In this document: one piece after another, positions 1 through 10,000 of the stretch
Numbering within the stretch: position 1 is the first letter of the stretch
How the letters are laid out: each line of letters begins with the position of its first letter
From: Methanoculleus frigidifontis
Lineage (GTDB): Archaea; Halobacteriota; Methanomicrobia; Methanomicrobiales; Methanoculleaceae
Direction of reading: 5' to 3'
DNA: 64,000 nucleotides
Assembly: GCF_030464345.1 (NCBI RefSeq)
Contig: NZ_VCYH01000002.1
Location: 310,001 to 374,000, forward strand
The notes under the pieces: generated by a model
What the model was told of the DNA's origin: nothing
The model's input: only the letters and a program-made list of their open reading frames with translations
Database searches by the model: none
Made by a program: the position numbers and the translations under genes

Positions 1-152
1 CTGGCCTTATAGTGGAGAAATGTGTGGGAGTATGGCTATCTGGTGGAGTTTGGTGAGGGATCCACCAAGGGGGGAACTGCGCATAGGGAATGAAGGTGAC
101 GGGATTCTGGGCGATGATCAGAACGAATTCGAAACCACCGCCACCCAAAGCG

Positions 153-581
153 TCAATTCCGCAAGTACTTCCCGCCGACCGGAACGAATCGCTCCGGCTT
201 CTCCGGGCGCTCGTAGCGCCGGATATCCTCGAGCTCGAGCGCAAGCCAGGGCCGCTTTTTCGCCTCCCCTTTCCGGACTCGCAACCCTTGCCATTTCTCC
301 TGCTCGCTCTGGTAGGCCGTCACTTCGTCGCGGGTGAGGAAGACGGCGTCGCCGTAGGTAGCGAAGAAGGCGAGCGGATCGTCTGCTATGACAATCCGCT
401 TGATGGTGGCCTCGCCAACATAGCCGGTATCCTCATGTGACTGGTAGAAGACGAGTTTCATGCCTGCGCGGAGATCTTTGAAGACGGTAGCCGGTTTGAT
501 GAAGACGGTCTTCCCATCATCGAAGAATCGGGACATGTATTCTTTCGGCACCGGGAAGGTGACGCCGACGATCTCGGACAT
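153..581 (-). CDS. DUF365-like PUA/ASCH-fold protein
   Basis: A 142-residue protein. The N-terminal part (GVTFPVPKEYMSRFF, then KTVFIKPAT and GMKLVFYQSHE) resembles the archaeal DUF365 family, which I believe has a PUA/ASCH-like beta-barrel fold. That placement is from memory of the family, not a search. It starts 3 nt after the stop of the EVE-domain gene and is the last gene of the BREX transcription unit. PUA-like folds commonly bind nucleic acid or modified bases, so a role next to a DNA-modifying defence system is plausible, but no activity can be read from the sequence. The 152 bp beyond its stop codon, up to the window edge, show no gene. Confidence 0.7.
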   Translation of the reverse strand: MSEIVGVTFPVPKEYMSRFFDDGKTVFIKPATVFKDLRAGMKLVFYQSHEDTGYVGEATIKRIVIADDPLAFFATYGDAVFLTRDEVTAYQSEQEKWQGLRVRKGEAKKRPWLALELEDIRRYERPEKPERFVPVGGKYLRN

Positions 582-584
582 CGG

Positions 585-1034
585 TTACGCACCCTCCCCT
601 GCCTGTTTGAGAATGAACAGATAGTCCTCCTCCGGGATCTCCCGCATCGCCTGCCGGAGGTGTCCGCTCCACATGGTTTTGTTCGTGATGAACGCCAGGT
701 CCGGGATTAACGGCTTGAACTCCAGGGGTTCGGCGAAGACCGCGACCGGCTCGACCTTCACGCGGTAGGGGAAGACCTCGTCGCCCATATGCTCCGGCGT
801 GACGAAGATGCGGCTCCGGTCTTCGTAGGGTTCCGACGCGACCGCATATGCGCCGGCTATCGCCGAGGGGAGAATTTCGTCGTCCCGTTTCTCCTGTCGG
901 ACGAAGAAGAGGATGGTGTCACCAGGTTTCACCCGCTGCATGATATTCTTGTTTCGCTTTGGGACTCCCCAGACGTGCTTCGTTCTGACGACCTCCCAGT
1001 TGTCGCGGTTCGAGGAGGCGATCCAGCGTGTCAT
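585..1034 (-). CDS. EVE-domain (modified-base reader) protein
   Basis: A 149-residue protein with typical EVE-domain order: N-terminal TRWIASSNRDNWEVV, the segment VWGVPKRNKNIMQRVKPGD, a central IAGAYAVASEPYED strand pair and a C-terminal EEDYLFIL. EVE domains belong to the PUA-like superfamily and are related to YTH. They bind modified DNA or RNA bases and often occur beside, or fused to, restriction genes. It lies 43 nt downstream of brxL on the same strand and 3 nt before the DUF365 gene. I infer an accessory reader or discriminator for the BREX system. The start ATG is at 1034, and no better upstream start was seen. Confidence 0.82.
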   Translation of the reverse strand: MTRWIASSNRDNWEVVRTKHVWGVPKRNKNIMQRVKPGDTILFFVRQEKRDDEILPSAIAGAYAVASEPYEDRSRIFVTPEHMGDEVFPYRVKVEPVAVFAEPLEFKPLIPDLAFITNKTMWSGHLRQAMREIPEEDYLFILKQAGEGA

Positions 1035-1077
1035 GCTTGATTCTTTGCGATGGCAATAAAAAAAAGGATGCGATTAC

Positions 1078-3159
1078 TCATGCCTCGCTGATGGCCTTGA
1101 ACGCTGCCTGCATTGGATCCGAGAAGAACTCCACCCGCAGCTTGTCTAGCAACTCAGGTGGGATACCTCCAAAATCTGCCGCGTTTGTGGTCGGTATTAT
1201 CACCTGCTTTGCCCCGGCATCCATGGCAACTCTGATCCGATCTCCGAGATACTCGACTCTCGAAAGCACTCCATGGATAGTCATCTCACCAAGGATAATC
1301 ATGCCACCTGCAAGCGGTTTTTTGACAATTGCAGACAGGATGGCTACATAAAATGCAACGCCCATGTCTTCCGCTTCCTTCCCGTGGCCAGGGCTCATCA
1401 CCTGAATGTTGAGATCGTAACTTCCGATGTCCTGTTCAAGTCCAAGCTTTTTGCTGTTGACCCGCAGGTAGTTGTACGCCATCTGAGCGGACTCTCTGAT
1501 GGACTTTGACGTCAGTCCAACGATCTTAAACTTACCAGAACCCGGTATGGCGGCAACCTGTATCCGGAAGAGCATCACTCTGCCCAGTGTGGTGTCCCAT
1601 CCAATGCTGAAGACGTCGCCGGGCGCCATCGGCCCTTCGGGGATCAGCTTTGTCACTCCTATCTCCGAACATTCGGCGATGAACTCATCACCGTTTTCCT
1701 TATCAAGGTACGACAAATTCACCCGGGAGAATTCGATAGGGTTCATCCGCTTCAACTGCTCTTTGACCCGCCGCCGCATCTCCAGGCCGAGATTTATGTA
1801 CTCTGCCATCTCCTCTTTTGTGCATTTTCCATCGGGATGGATGAGTTTTACGAGGCCGGAGATCGTCCGGACCGCTGCCTTCCTGTCACGCTGGCCGACA
1901 TGGTTGCCGAATGAGAAGCATGCGTCGTAGGTGTCGGTATAGTTTAGGGGTCTGAGGCCGTTGTGGAAGATCTCTGCGATATAATCAGCAACAAACCCCA
2001 TGTGCGGGGTGAAGTGCTCGGGCTTCAGCTTCGGCATCTCCCAACCGGGGAGGTACGCATGCCACCGGTCATGGAATGCGGTATCGTTGCGTATGGTTTC
2101 AGGGAGGGGGGCAAAGAGGTGCGAAGTGCGGGCGATCGATTCTACATCACCGTCGATATTTCCGTTGAAGATGATGCCCGCCTCGGCGGAGAGTGTGCCC
2201 TTGTCGTCACCACGCGAGAACGATCCCTGTTCCATATAGCCCTTGAACATCTGCTTGTTTGCTTCGTTCTTGAAGTGTGACCCCGCCACTTCATCAAACG
2301 CCACGAGATCATTTTTGAGAACCAGACCCGGCTTGTCTTTTCGGTTCTTCCAGCCGAAGAGGTCGGGAACCGACCCCTGGCCTCCGGAGAGAAGGATGGC
2401 ATAGGGAGAAATTTCACGGTAGACGAAAGATTTCCCGGTCTCCCGAGGTCCGAGTTCGATGAGATTGTAGTTCTTCTCAACCATTGGGATAAGGCGGAGG
2501 AGCAGGAGCATCTTCACACGCCAGGTGAAGTCAGGGTGCGTCGGCTCATAGCCCATCGACCGAAGCAGTGCATCCACCCATTCCTCTCGTGAAAATTTCT
2601 GCCGCCCCTCGATCCACTCATCGATCCTGGCACTGGCGATCTGGATGGGTTTCATATTGGCGATGACGAACGGCCGGGTAACATTGCCGTGGATGATCGT
2701 CTCATCATAGACGAGTTCGATGTTCGACCAGACACCACCGGTGAGCACCCGTTCGTATTTTTCTACGTAGTCCTCGTCGATATGCACCTTTTCAAGGCCT
2801 GACGTTGCAAGACGAGCCCAGTATTTTCCCCCTTGATCCTTCTCATCGAATGTGACCGTGACGAGATCGATGATCTTCATTGACCCCGACCGTTTCAGGC
2901 GAGCCTTGATCAGCTCTCCCTGGTCAGCCCTCACTACCCGTTCCGTGATCGCACTCTTCACGAGCTGGAGGCCTTCTTTGATCTGATCGTCGTCCGTGGT
3001 TGAGCAGTATTTCCCAAGCAGATATTCAAGTACATAAACCGGGATTGAGAACCCTACCTTCAGTTTATGGACCAGATCCTTTCGCACTACCCGCCCGGGG
3101 AATGCCTCCTCGAGTTTGCGATCAAGTTCATCGATTGTTACATCATGACCAGAAGTCAT
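1078..3159 (-). CDS. brxL: BREX type 1 Lon-like ATPase BrxL
   Basis: A 693-residue protein. The N-terminal domain (LDRKLEEAFPGRVVRKDL) is typical of BrxL. An AAA+ module follows, with Walker A GPRETGKS at about residues 237-244 and Walker B LVAFDE near 285-290. A C-terminal Lon-protease-like domain spans about 580-690 (ILGEMTIHGVLSRVEYLGDR). By eye, the Lon serine motif PSAG is replaced by an EAEDMG stretch and the lysine of GGLKEKL is not conserved, so the fold is probably not proteolytic. BrxL is a DNA-binding AAA+ factor required for phage exclusion in type 1 BREX. The gene overlaps the end of pglZ by 17 nt. Confidence 0.93.
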   Translation of the reverse strand: MTSGHDVTIDELDRKLEEAFPGRVVRKDLVHKLKVGFSIPVYVLEYLLGKYCSTTDDDQIKEGLQLVKSAITERVVRADQGELIKARLKRSGSMKIIDLVTVTFDEKDQGGKYWARLATSGLEKVHIDEDYVEKYERVLTGGVWSNIELVYDETIIHGNVTRPFVIANMKPIQIASARIDEWIEGRQKFSREEWVDALLRSMGYEPTHPDFTWRVKMLLLLRLIPMVEKNYNLIELGPRETGKSFVYREISPYAILLSGGQGSVPDLFGWKNRKDKPGLVLKNDLVAFDEVAGSHFKNEANKQMFKGYMEQGSFSRGDDKGTLSAEAGIIFNGNIDGDVESIARTSHLFAPLPETIRNDTAFHDRWHAYLPGWEMPKLKPEHFTPHMGFVADYIAEIFHNGLRPLNYTDTYDACFSFGNHVGQRDRKAAVRTISGLVKLIHPDGKCTKEEMAEYINLGLEMRRRVKEQLKRMNPIEFSRVNLSYLDKENGDEFIAECSEIGVTKLIPEGPMAPGDVFSIGWDTTLGRVMLFRIQVAAIPGSGKFKIVGLTSKSIRESAQMAYNYLRVNSKKLGLEQDIGSYDLNIQVMSPGHGKEAEDMGVAFYVAILSAIVKKPLAGGMIILGEMTIHGVLSRVEYLGDRIRVAMDAGAKQVIIPTTNAADFGGIPPELLDKLRVEFFSDPMQAAFKAISEA

Positions 3160-5641
3160 CGATTTCCACCTTGAGTGTTACATATTCCTCGGCAAGTTGT
3201 TCCTCGTCATCTGCATCCTGCACCAGGACAAGAAGCTGCGATCCAAACTCCGGTGCGGAGGCAGCATCGACCAGCGTGAGAGTGACCGTCTGCACGCTCC
3301 CTCCCGGCTCTACAGTCACGCCATTATCGTGTCGGAAGACTACCCGCCCGGTTTGGGGATTCTTAATCTTCACATACACCTTGCGGGCAAGGAACTGTGC
3401 ATCCGCACCGAAGAGTCTCTGCTGCCCTGCGACGCCGGGCTCTATCTGGATTCTGGGCATCTCGCTTGTGATCTGCCCAACCGGTTTGAGAACAACATTC
3501 ACTTTCTTTGCCTTCGCCGGCCACTGGACACAGACAACGGGAATGACGAGCTCCTGCAGAGTCGCTCCCCCGTGGAAGAACCCAAGGCCACCATAGGTAC
3601 GGAACGCGTTGACGCTTCGTGGGACGATCGCAACCAAGTCCGATCCCGAGACCGGAAGAGAGAGCGCGGTCTTGTGAGTGAGGTTGCGTCCTACAATAAC
3701 TCGCCGGGACGCCCAGGAGATATCTCCCGTCGGTTTTTCTTCCTCGATCTCATCGGGATCGGGTTGCCAGTGGAAGAATCCATGATCGGTGACTACGATC
3801 ACACGACGATACCCTGCGTCCCTGAGTTTCCGCATTGCAGAGGTATACCGTTCGAGATGATCATCGGCACCTTCAAGCCGCAGACTGCCATCGTGGCCGG
3901 TCGTGTCAAACTCAGAGCCCTCAACAACAATGAACCGTGACGACGAGGAGGCCTTCTTTACCTTCTTCCCGTCAAGAATCTCTTCAATGGAGAGAGTGGT
4001 GCTTGCACCCACATGCTCCTTCAGCCACGCCCGCCAGGTCTCTGCAACAGCAAGGTTCCCCGATCCACCGCAGGTCACCTCAAAGGTCTTCCGGTTCGGT
4101 GAAAGACCGACGGTGAGGCTATCTGCTTCTGTCGGAAGGGCATAGGGTTTCCCCAGCGCCGTGATGCTCGGGATCGGGGCTCTCGCAACCTCGACCGTCG
4201 CCCGCACTTCAGGCTCACCTTCGTTGATCAGGTCTGCAAGCCGATGCCCGAGATCAAGGCGAAGGGCATCGAGGAAGACAAACGCCGTGGGAGCATCGTT
4301 CCCCGTGAGAAACGCCAGGGCACGTTCTCCAGCGGTAGGAAGCTCCATGATAACCTGCGAATCCTGTTCAAGGAGATCCGAGAACGCTCTGCCGATAGCA
4401 TCAACGCTCCGGAGGTACTTCCTCCGCAATTTGTCCCTGACGTCCTGAAGGTCTTCAGGCAGATCCGGTACCTCCTCAAAGAGGGTTTCGCCGGCTACAT
4501 CCAGGCTCCAGCCATCCGACCGATACCACTCGAGTGCTTCTTCAGTTCGCGTCCAGCCCTGCTCAACGCCGTTCTGTGCGACCAGCCGCCGGGCGACCCC
4601 GCCGAGATTCACAAGGTGCCGCCAGCCAACGGTATCTGTGGCGGTTTGCCCCCAGAACCCGGATTTCCGCTCCCAGAACAGGGGGAGATCTCGCTCAAGG
4701 GCTTCGGCTAATGTGTCGATATCATCTATCCCCTGTACCCGGTCCACCGCTTTTCTGAACAGTTCGCTTTCAACCGCACGCGATCCCTTTGATCTCGGGA
4801 TGACCGTAAGATCTCGTGCCCAGCTGCCGAGAGATATCATAGCATCGGCTTTCTTCACCGCGTATTCGAAGGAGGGGATATAGACGATGTTCTGCTGCCA
4901 CTGCTGCAGGAGTTCCAGCGCATGATCACGAGCAAGCCCCGGTGGGATGATTCGCTCGGCTTCCGGTGGCGGCGAGTCAGGGTTGGCAGCGGCGGCCTCT
5001 GTGCAGAGCAGAACAGCGGTCACTTCCCGTTTCCATATATCTTCATCGAGGAGAGCCGGATCCGGCAACCCGAAGTCCTCCATGGCACGGCGGGCGAAGA
5101 TCTCAAATTTCCCCTCAGACCTCAGAGCCTCAAATGCACCGCTGCTGCCGGCAAGAACCTCGAGCATCCGACGGTCATTGATGAGTTCCCCTTTTGCCGC
5201 CCCTGCAGTGAAATCCTTCCAGTCGGCTTTGGGGCTGTCAAACCGCTCGTAGACGTAGGTAGCAAGGAGAGGGGCAAGTTCTTCCTCACGATCGCCCGGG
5301 ATCTGCACGCCGAAGTCTCTCAGCGCCGAGAGGAGGCTCGTCTCCCAGATAAAGTCCGCCTCGGGCTCGAAGACCTTGAACCAGGTGATGTCGTCGTGCG
5401 ATACCGGGAGCCAGACGATGCGGCTTTTTCGTGGTTCCTGCACGAACCGGTTCCGGAGTGCCAGTTCGTGTTCTTCCGGGTCTGCCCAGAGATCGAATCT
5501 TTCGGCGTCAGCAGCCTTCTTCAGCAGGTCGAGCCACTCCCGTTGGGGGTCGCACCAGAGGATCCAGCCGTTGTCCTTCTGGAGGGTGGGGCGGATCCTG
5601 GAGGTGAGCCAGGCATGGAAACTGGTGGGGGGTTCGGTCAT
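3143..5641 (-). CDS. pglZ: BREX alkaline-phosphatase-fold protein PglZ
   Basis: An 832-residue protein with the PglZ domain of the alkaline phosphatase superfamily. Metal-site-like segments are visible: FVFLDALRLDLGHRLADL near residue 440 and VIVVTDHGFFHW near 635. PglZ is a core BREX component; the family's metal-binding fold is known but its substrate is not settled. The start is the ATG at 5641 (TEPPTSFHAWL). It lies 12 nt after the stop of the HD-domain gene and its 3' end overlaps the brxL start, which implies coupled translation of pglZ and brxL. Confidence 0.93.
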   Translation of the reverse strand: MTEPPTSFHAWLTSRIRPTLQKDNGWILWCDPQREWLDLLKKAADAERFDLWADPEEHELALRNRFVQEPRKSRIVWLPVSHDDITWFKVFEPEADFIWETSLLSALRDFGVQIPGDREEELAPLLATYVYERFDSPKADWKDFTAGAAKGELINDRRMLEVLAGSSGAFEALRSEGKFEIFARRAMEDFGLPDPALLDEDIWKREVTAVLLCTEAAAANPDSPPPEAERIIPPGLARDHALELLQQWQQNIVYIPSFEYAVKKADAMISLGSWARDLTVIPRSKGSRAVESELFRKAVDRVQGIDDIDTLAEALERDLPLFWERKSGFWGQTATDTVGWRHLVNLGGVARRLVAQNGVEQGWTRTEEALEWYRSDGWSLDVAGETLFEEVPDLPEDLQDVRDKLRRKYLRSVDAIGRAFSDLLEQDSQVIMELPTAGERALAFLTGNDAPTAFVFLDALRLDLGHRLADLINEGEPEVRATVEVARAPIPSITALGKPYALPTEADSLTVGLSPNRKTFEVTCGGSGNLAVAETWRAWLKEHVGASTTLSIEEILDGKKVKKASSSSRFIVVEGSEFDTTGHDGSLRLEGADDHLERYTSAMRKLRDAGYRRVIVVTDHGFFHWQPDPDEIEEEKPTGDISWASRRVIVGRNLTHKTALSLPVSGSDLVAIVPRSVNAFRTYGGLGFFHGGATLQELVIPVVCVQWPAKAKKVNVVLKPVGQITSEMPRIQIEPGVAGQQRLFGADAQFLARKVYVKIKNPQTGRVVFRHDNGVTVEPGGSVQTVTLTLVDAASAPEFGSQLLVLVQDADDEEQLAEEYVTLKVEIDDFWS

Positions 5642-5653
5642 TGTCCTTCCTTC

Positions 5654-7066
5654 TCATATTCCTGTATCTTCTTCCAAGTACAGTTTCTTGTACTCGGTGA
5701 AGGCATACAGATCGGTCATCGATGCGATATAATCGCTTAATATACGCAAGAATTTCGGATCTGAAATAATCTCATAACGGCAATCTTCGAATTCCCGTTC
5801 ATTGAGATATCTGATTGTTTCATGGTGGAGGTTCAGGTTTTTCAGATACTTTTTTACTCTCTGGATTTCGCAGACCTCTGTATACCTCATCAACACACTA
5901 TCAGGTAGTTGTTTTGGGTTGGTCAGATATGCCTTAATGATCTGGCGCAGGATAAATTTGGCCTTCCCATTTTCGCGGTGAATTCTGTAGTTGTTAATGA
6001 TAAACCGTTCCTGGAGATCCTTGAGCCGCGTGAACAATGCGTTTTTTTCAAGAATCGTTTCGGTTGCGAGATCTTCAGTGATCGGATAGTATTCTGGCTT
6101 TGGATAGGAGGATTTCTCTTTCCTTGTTAAATAATCCTCCATGTTCTCTTTTATGGTTGCGACAGACTCAAGAACGATGAGACCGATGACCCAGCTGGTA
6201 AATTCCTTGAAGCACCGGGTATCAATCCTGGGTTTGCAAGCGTCTGAGTTTTTTATGAAGGGTTGGTCTTCAATATCTTTCAGAAAGCCCTGATCGATGA
6301 TCTCTCCTATGTGTCCCAGAATCAGTTTTTTGCTCTTATAGTCCCCTTCAATCGCATCTTCGATGTCGTGGCAGACCTGTGCAATTTCATCGGACAAACT
6401 GATAATCTGACCCTCTATCGAAGCAGAGAACGCCTGCTCGAAGTGCAACTCTGGCAGGTTGGTAATTGTTTCATACTGGATAAAATCTGGTTCTTTTTTA
6501 AAGCACAATTTTGAATGCTTTAAGATGCCCTCAAGGACCGGATAACTGATGTTCAAGCCATCATATGAGGAATATCCCGTTTCGACATCCATCAGCGCCC
6601 TGACGCTCTGATAGTTGTGCTTGAACCCAATGCCAACCTTTTCGGGATCTATGTTGAATTTATTCAGGATTTTGCGCTCATCCTTCCCCGTTAACAATTC
6701 GTGGATAACGTATTCGCCAATGTGGCCGAAGGGGGTATGGCCGACATCGTGTCCCAGTGCAATCGCTTCGGTGAGATCTTCATTCACGCCAACCAGACGT
6801 GCGATAGTCCGGGCGATCTGCGCTACCTCAAGGGTGTGTGTCAGCCGTGTCCTGATGTGCTCATTCATCGTTCCGGTGAAGCAAACCTGCGTCTTATGCA
6901 TCAACCGTCTGAAAGACTTGCAATAGAGGATCCTGTCTTTGTCGTGCTGGAATGGGCTCCGTTCATCCCTGGCATGGAGTATCGGATATTCCTTTTTTGG
7001 CTCCGGGAACTTCCTTTTCGCGCATTCAGCGTCGTTTCGGATGGCAAGAGGGTGGAGTTTTGTCAT
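5654..7066 (-). CDS. HD-domain dGTP triphosphohydrolase-like protein embedded in the BREX operon
   Basis: A 470-residue protein starting MTKLHPLAIRND. The open frame extends further upstream into pglX, but that extension is low-complexity shadow sequence. It has the full HD metal-site set of dGTPases: RTRLTHTLEVAQIAR (first His), ALGHDVGHTPFGHIGE (His-Asp) and SLSDEIAQVCHDIEDA (last Asp). The start lies 2 nt after the pglX stop and the stop lies 12 nt before pglZ, so it is a genuine operon member. Its codons are visibly more AT-rich than those of flanking pglX and pglZ, suggesting separate acquisition. dGTPase-family enzymes hydrolyse dNTPs to deoxynucleosides and some bacterial ones act against phage by nucleotide depletion. 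I infer an accessory defence effector here. Confidence 0.88.
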   Translation of the reverse strand: MTKLHPLAIRNDAECAKRKFPEPKKEYPILHARDERSPFQHDKDRILYCKSFRRLMHKTQVCFTGTMNEHIRTRLTHTLEVAQIARTIARLVGVNEDLTEAIALGHDVGHTPFGHIGEYVIHELLTGKDERKILNKFNIDPEKVGIGFKHNYQSVRALMDVETGYSSYDGLNISYPVLEGILKHSKLCFKKEPDFIQYETITNLPELHFEQAFSASIEGQIISLSDEIAQVCHDIEDAIEGDYKSKKLILGHIGEIIDQGFLKDIEDQPFIKNSDACKPRIDTRCFKEFTSWVIGLIVLESVATIKENMEDYLTRKEKSSYPKPEYYPITEDLATETILEKNALFTRLKDLQERFIINNYRIHRENGKAKFILRQIIKAYLTNPKQLPDSVLMRYTEVCEIQRVKKYLKNLNLHHETIRYLNEREFEDCRYEIISDPKFLRILSDYIASMTDLYAFTEYKKLYLEEDTGI

Positions 7067-7068
7067 CT

Positions 7069-10000
7069 TCACCACCACCCGCACTTCGGCAGCTTCCCTT
7101 CCCGGCACCACCGGCGCTCGTCCCCCCGCCACTCGGCCCGGTCGGAGATCGCCTTCTCGAGATCCTTCTTGGCGATCACGTCGGCAGCGAGCAGCCCGGC
7201 CTTCTGAAGCGGTACGACATTGACCCGGACCCCGTCGTTGATGTCCGGGATGTAACTCCGCTCCTGCCGGAGGAACGCATCCTGATCGGCAGGTGCGGGC
7301 CTTTTGCCGTCGATCGAGCACCAGGCATCGAGCGGCTCTTTCTTCGCGATCTTGTCGAGCGCCTTGCTCAAAAACCCGCTCTCCGCAACCTCAGTGAGGG
7401 CGTCGCCGAAGACCTTCAGTTCGGCAACCAGATCGCCGAGCTCCCGGTAGCGCTTCTCCTGTGTCTCCGTCCGCGAGCCGGTGGGGATCCCCTCGATCCC
7501 CCGCATCTCGGTCTCGTACTTCTGCCGCAGGGGCCCAACGTACTGGTTCTTGATCTTGTAGAGGCTGTCCCCGTCGAGCTTGTGATAGTAGACCATGCAG
7601 GCGAACGCGGGCTGCTGCTTCTTCGTGAACCTGCCGCTCTGCACCTGCCAGGCGATGGGACGCTTCTTGAACTGCTTCGTGTGGTGCTTGAAGAACTCGG
7701 TGTGCAGCCAGTCTTCGAGACTCTTGCCCATCACCTCCTCAAACTCCCGCTCGATGGCGGCCGGCGAGCCGCCGGGGAACTCCTCGGCGATCCGCTCCCG
7801 CACCCGCTCAAGGAGCGTCGCCTCGCCGGAACCGGAGGTGAGCGGGATGATCCCGTCGGCATCCGCCCAGTCAGGTATCGGCTCGCCTGCCTCGATCTGT
7901 TTCGGCCAGCGGTGGCCGAGCATCCGCAGGATCATCACCGTGAAGCGGTCGGCAGTGATCCGCTGCTCTTCGGGGATGCACCGCCAGCCCTCCTGCTCGA
8001 TGCCCTCTTTCAGGAGCCAGTAGACGGAGATGGGGTGGATCTGCAGTTTCTGGGAGAGCTCTTCGAGGAAGGTCTCGGGGGGGATGGGGATGTAGGCCCC
8101 GGCGACGGTTTCTTCCTCGCCGTCATCAGAAGTGTTGTCATCCTCGACCCCGATCTTCGCCCCTGGCCCGCCCTCGTAGAGGGTACGGAGGTTCGCTCTC
8201 ATGGTGGCGATATCGTCGGGAGAAAGGTTTCGGCGCTCATGTTCAGCGAGGTGGTCGGGGATTTCCTGTGGGATTTCTGGGAGGTCATTGGAGAGGGGTG
8301 GGATGGTATCATAGGTGGTGATGAGGGGATGCCAACCGGCGGGAGTGCCGGTTTCGGAAACCACTGCCTCAACAAACGAAGGAGTAACTCCGTATGCAAG
8401 GATCGATAAATATTCTATATTACCCTCAAGCAGATGTATCAGCGATGAAACTCGTAGTTCCTTTATATAGGAATCATTAAAATGAGTCTGAAAATCCTTT
8501 TTGTAATCAAAATTCCTCTCAATGAGGTCTCTTGATAGTTGGAATTTTTTATATTCAAATGTAATTTTCCCTAGTTTTATTAAAAATCCACTCTTTTCGA
8601 AAGATTCTAAATTAGGGAATGTTAATAGTTGTAAATACCCTGTGGTAAATTCCATGCCAGGTGAAGTTAAACGAAGTAAAAATGTGGGTAATCTTGAATT
8701 TAAGATTGAAAGTACGGCCCATTTATAATTCTCAGTTGTAAGGATTCCCGGTCCTTTCACACCAACTAAAGTTCCATCGGGAACATATCTTACAGATAAA
8801 TTCCGATTTGCCACGTAAGAATATGTTAGATGCTCTTTGAAGTAGTACTGCTCATTTGGGGTAATCGAATTATCCACTGATTTTATTCTCTTTCCATCAT
8901 GGCTCCAGTCGACTTCATAATAATCAAATCCCCACCATTTCGAATATCCACCTCCCTTACAATAAGGAACCCATCGACTACTTGAACCACTTTCCCAAGT
9001 ATACCTTAAAAACCGAGAAGTATTTCCACAGTCGAGCCCTCGAAAAGGAAGTCCATATCTAGGTAGTTTTTTTTCAGTTCCTAGAAGTGTGAGGACTTCA
9101 TCAGATACCCAATAAGGTATAGGCGATTCATATATCTTCAGAAAATCAAGTTGAACCTTTTTGAAAAAATTGCCATCGTTACTTTCAATAGAGATTACTA
9201 GTTGTTTAGACTTTTCAGATGCAGATTGAACATCTACTAAGCGATATGCACAGAATCGATTATTTTTACTTGGAAGTGCATTTTGTGAAATAAATAACGT
9301 GACACTTACAACTTCTCCCCCAATTTCTTCAAAGGCTCGCGGTCCTAGATGAACAAGATTCATAAAAGTTGTTTTTTGCAGTAACTGATTTCTCAATTCA
9401 ATAAAACTTCTTAAGAACATCCACGTTTGAGGAGTGATCATTGCGATTAGGCCATTTTTTTGGGTAAGACTGAAACCTTGAAGGAGAAACGCAGAATATA
9501 AATCCCTCTTTCCAGAGGGATAGTATTTTTGAATGAAATTCTTAAAAGCGGGATTCATATTTTTAGACCCCATATACGGCGGATTCGCCGCCACCACATC
9601 ATACCGCTTCGACAGCAGCTCGAACAGCCGCACCCCTTTCCCGGCATTCTGCGAGAAGAAGGCATTCACGAGATCGGCCGCCTCGGCCTCTGCAGTGAAG
9701 TGGCCGGCAAGCCGCTCGATGACGCCGTCCTTCCACGCCTCCCAGTCCTCGTCGGTCATTGAGCCAGTGAAGCTGGTCTGACCGGTGAGCCCGCTTGTTG
9801 AAAGGGTCGTCTGGCCGCCGAGACGCTCCCGGAGGTGGCGGAGCTCCCGTTCCACCGGCTCCTCGATCTGGAGCAGGGAGCCAAGTTCGTCAGCGTGGGC
9901 GAGGCCTTCAAAAATCGTCTCGAGCGCCGGCTGGAGAGGTCTATCCTCGGGGTGTTTCTGGAGGAAGGCCGTGAGATGATCCTTCCCCTTCGGCAGGCGG

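Noticed and set aside
6952-8409. 485-residue plus-strand frame antisense to pglX
   Set aside because: It is the complement of a clear methyltransferase gene in a GC-rich region; such shadows are common at this base composition.
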